Below are positions 6,170 through 7,448 of a stretch of 7,448 nucleotides of DNA, one piece after another. The notes beneath the pieces were generated by a model. That model saw nothing but the letters and a program-made list of their open reading frames with translations, ran no database searches and was not told where the DNA came from. How positions within the stretch are numbered: the first letter of the stretch is position 1; each line of letters begins with the position of its first letter. The stretch comes from CAYJNO01 sp044432885. Its GTDB lineage: Bacteria > Bacillota_I > Bacilli_A > Erysipelotrichales > Erysipelotrichaceae. Both the position numbers and the translations under genes were made by a program. The stretch is taken from assembly GCA_044432885.1 (NCBI GenBank), contig JAWXUG010000076.1, positions 1 through 7,448 of the forward strand. Reading direction: 5' to 3'.

Positions 6170-7304
6170 CCACATTTATCCTTTCACGCACATAGCTTCT
6201 AGTATTTAAATCACAATCAAATATATCTTGCAAACTAACCTCTTTACAATATTCAAGATGTTTCAATGCATCCATAATATAAAATTCAATTGCTAAAAAC
6301 TCTATTTCGCCCTTTAAAAATGCTGCATTTGCTACTTCATTTGCGGCATTTAAAATACATGGTGCATTCCCTAGTGCACGTCCTGCTTCATAAGCCACTT
6401 TTAATAGTGGAAAACGGTTAAAATCTAATGCTTTAAAAGTAAGTGTTCCTATTTTAGCTAAATCTAAATTTTCTGTTTCAAGAGTAAGCCTAGCTGGATA
6501 ACTTAAAGCATATTGGATGGGCAGCCTCATATCAGATAAGCCAAGTTGTGCCATTTGTGAGCCATCTTGATATTCTACGAGTGAGTGAACAATACTTTGA
6601 GGATGCATTAAGACATCTATTTGATCATAATCTACCCCAAATAACCAATGGGCTTCAATCACTTCAAATCCCTTATTCATCATCGTAGCACTATCAATCG
6701 TTATTTTAGCCCCCATCGCCCAATTCGGATGATTTAAGGCATCTGAAACACTAACCCCTTTTAATTCATCTCGTGTTTTATCACGGAAACTGCCTCCACT
6801 TGCAGTAATAATTAACTTGCGAATTTCACTTATTTTATTTCCTTGTAAGGCTTGAAATATTGCTGAATGTTCACTATCAATAGGTAAAACTGAAACATTA
6901 TGTTTTTTCGCTTCTGCCATAACAAATTCACCCGCTACAACCAATGTTTCCTTATTTGCCAAAGCTATTTCTTTGTTAAGTTTAATCGCCTCTAAAGTTG
7001 GCTTAACCCCAACAAAGCCAACAAGTGCATTAACCACTACATCACATTCTACATTTACCAAATCAATTAATCCTTGATCTTCAAAATAAAATTGTATATG
7101 AGGATATTCTTTAATTAAAGATTCATTATAGGTTTGTACACATACGTGACTTACCTCTATTTTCGACAAAATATCCCTTAATACTTCTATATTTTTGCCA
7201 ACACTTAAGGCCACTATTTTAAATTCTTCACTATGTTTTAAACACACATCAATGGTTTGTAAACCAATAGAGCCACTAGCACCTAAAAGTACAATTTTTC
7301 TCAT
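6153..7304 (-). CDS. dxr: 1-deoxy-D-xylulose 5-phosphate reductoisomerase
   Basis: This cytoplasmic enzyme converts 1-deoxy-D-xylulose 5-phosphate to 2-C-methyl-D-erythritol 4-phosphate with NADPH and a divalent metal. It is the committed step of the MEP isoprenoid pathway and the target of fosmidomycin. The 383 residues are the normal length. Motifs are GASGSIG (8-14, NADPH binding), ALANKE (114-119), LPIDSEHSAIFQ (140-151, metal ligands Asp143 and Glu145), HPNWAMG (192-198), NKGFE (210-214, third metal ligand Glu214), HPQSIVHS (234-241) and NAANEVA (319-325). The start at 7304 is chosen because AGGAG sits 7 bases upstream and the protein then begins MRKIVLLGASGSIG, as in the family. An in-frame ATG at 7343 would add 13 residues lying inside cdsA. 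The ATG overlaps the cdsA TGA stop (ATGA), and the 3' end overlaps rseP. All key residues are present, so the enzyme should be active. Confidence 0.97.
   Translation of the reverse strand: MRKIVLLGASGSIGLQTIDVCLKHSEEFKIVALSVGKNIEVLRDILSKIEVSHVCVQTYNESLIKEYPHIQFYFEDQGLIDLVNVECDVVVNALVGFVGVKPTLEAIKLNKEIALANKETLVVAGEFVMAEAKKHNVSVLPIDSEHSAIFQALQGNKISEIRKLIITASGGSFRDKTRDELKGVSVSDALNHPNWAMGAKITIDSATMMNKGFEVIEAHWLFGVDYDQIDVLMHPQSIVHSLVEYQDGSQMAQLGLSDMRLPIQYALSYPARLTLETENLDLAKIGTLTFKALDFNRFPLLKVAYEAGRALGNAPCILNAANEVANAAFLKGEIEFLAIEFYIMDALKHLEYCKEVSLQDIFDCDLNTRSYVRERINVDAYNN
6179..6184 (-). promoter_or_regulatory. Shine-Dalgarno AAAGGA that decides the rseP start
   Basis: AAAGGA lies within the last codons of dxr. 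Two in-frame ATG codons follow as ATG-TGG-ATG. The spacer is 3 bases to the first (6175) and 9 to the second (6169). As AAAGGA pairs with the distal part of the anti-SD, 9 bases is near the expected distance, so the second ATG is favoured. Confidence 0.6.
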
Positions 7305-7448
7305 ATAATAACTCCTATAAATCCATATACGACAATTAAACAAAATAATAAACTATCTACACGATCCAACATACCTCCATGTCCTGGAAATAAAGAACCA
7401 AAATCCTTCGCTTGATAATGACGTTTTAATAAACTTTTTAAATTCTTC
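7301..7448 (-). CDS. cdsA: Phosphatidate cytidylyltransferase (CDP-diglyceride synthase), C-terminal fragment
   Basis: Only the last 48 codons and a TGA stop are inside the window; the 5' part lies beyond the right edge. The fragment contains the complete CDP-diglyceride synthase signature: S-L-L-K-R, K-D-F-G-S, P-G-H-G-G-M and D-R-V-D, in the right order and spacing. A hydrophobic C-terminal membrane segment follows. The enzyme makes CDP-diacylglycerol from phosphatidate and CTP at the cytoplasmic membrane, the precursor of phosphatidylglycerol and other phospholipids. The stop overlaps the dxr start by 4 bases (ATGA). In many Bacillota uppS lies just upstream of cdsA, which cannot be checked here. 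Confidence 0.95.
   Translation of the reverse strand, partial: KNLKSLLKRHYQAKDFGSLFPGHGGMLDRVDSLLFCLIVVYGFIGVII
7312..7316 (-). promoter_or_regulatory. Shine-Dalgarno AGGAG that decides the dxr start
   Basis: AGGAG lies 7 bases before the ATG at 7304 and inside the final codons of cdsA. This fixes dxr at 383 residues and argues against the upstream in-frame ATG at 7343. Confidence 0.85.

Noticed and set aside
6362..6379. Short inverted repeat GTGCA...TGCAC inside dxr
   Set aside because: A 5-bp stem with a long loop is expected by chance in this much sequence.
7305..7343. In-frame upstream ATG extending dxr by 13 residues
   Set aside because: The extension lies inside cdsA. The AGGAG at 7312-7316 serves the ATG at 7304, and the family begins with the NADPH-binding strand MRKIVLLGASGSIG.
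1..7448. Mobile element, CRISPR array, tRNA, rRNA or riboswitch
   Set aside because: I saw no regularly spaced repeats, transposase or integrase motifs, or cloverleaf sequences. Almost all bases are in conserved or well-supported coding frames, which leaves no room for a riboswitch.

Overview
The window is AT-rich bacterial DNA in which every gene I can support lies on the minus strand, so transcription runs from the right edge to the left. Coding is dense, and the longest non-coding stretch is about 70 bases (3171-3240). The strong AGGAGG-type ribosome binding sites, the cdsA-dxr-rseP gene order, the standard genetic code and the style of the secreted peptidoglycan hydrolase point to a low-GC Bacillota. 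An Erysipelotrichia- or Turicibacter-like relative is my best guess, but the sequence alone does not fix the genus. I see no mobile element, tRNA, rRNA or CRISPR array.

Right to left, 7448-3241 reads as one operon: the 3' end of cdsA (CDP-diacylglycerol synthesis), dxr (first committed step of the MEP isoprenoid pathway), rseP (site-2 intramembrane protease), a DUF368/PopT-family polyprenyl-phosphate transporter, and galE (UDP-sugar 4-epimerase). Junctions are overlaps of 4 and about 17 bases or gaps of 8 and 2 bases, which suggests translational coupling. A hairpin with a U-tract 8 bases after galE (3208-3232) closes the unit.

A second unit starts just beyond the terminator. A TGnTATAAT extended -10 (3186-3194) lies upstream of an unrecognised, very acidic, membrane-anchored 318-residue protein (2214-3170). 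After an 8-base gap follows a large secreted N-acetylglucosaminidase (2205 to the left edge, at least 735 residues, C-terminus cut off).

The theme is the cell envelope. CdsA supplies phospholipid precursor. Dxr feeds the isoprenoid pool used for undecaprenyl phosphate, and the DUF368 protein is predicted to return that carrier to the cytoplasmic face. GalE supplies UDP-galactose and probably UDP-GalNAc for surface polymers, and the glucosaminidase trims peptidoglycan. The conserved genes are ordinary. The points most worth a second look are the unknown acidic protein coupled to the hydrolase, the PopT gene inside the dxr/cdsA operon, the Cys gate in GalE, the repeated C-terminal modules of the hydrolase, and a perfect 10-bp dyad inside rseP.
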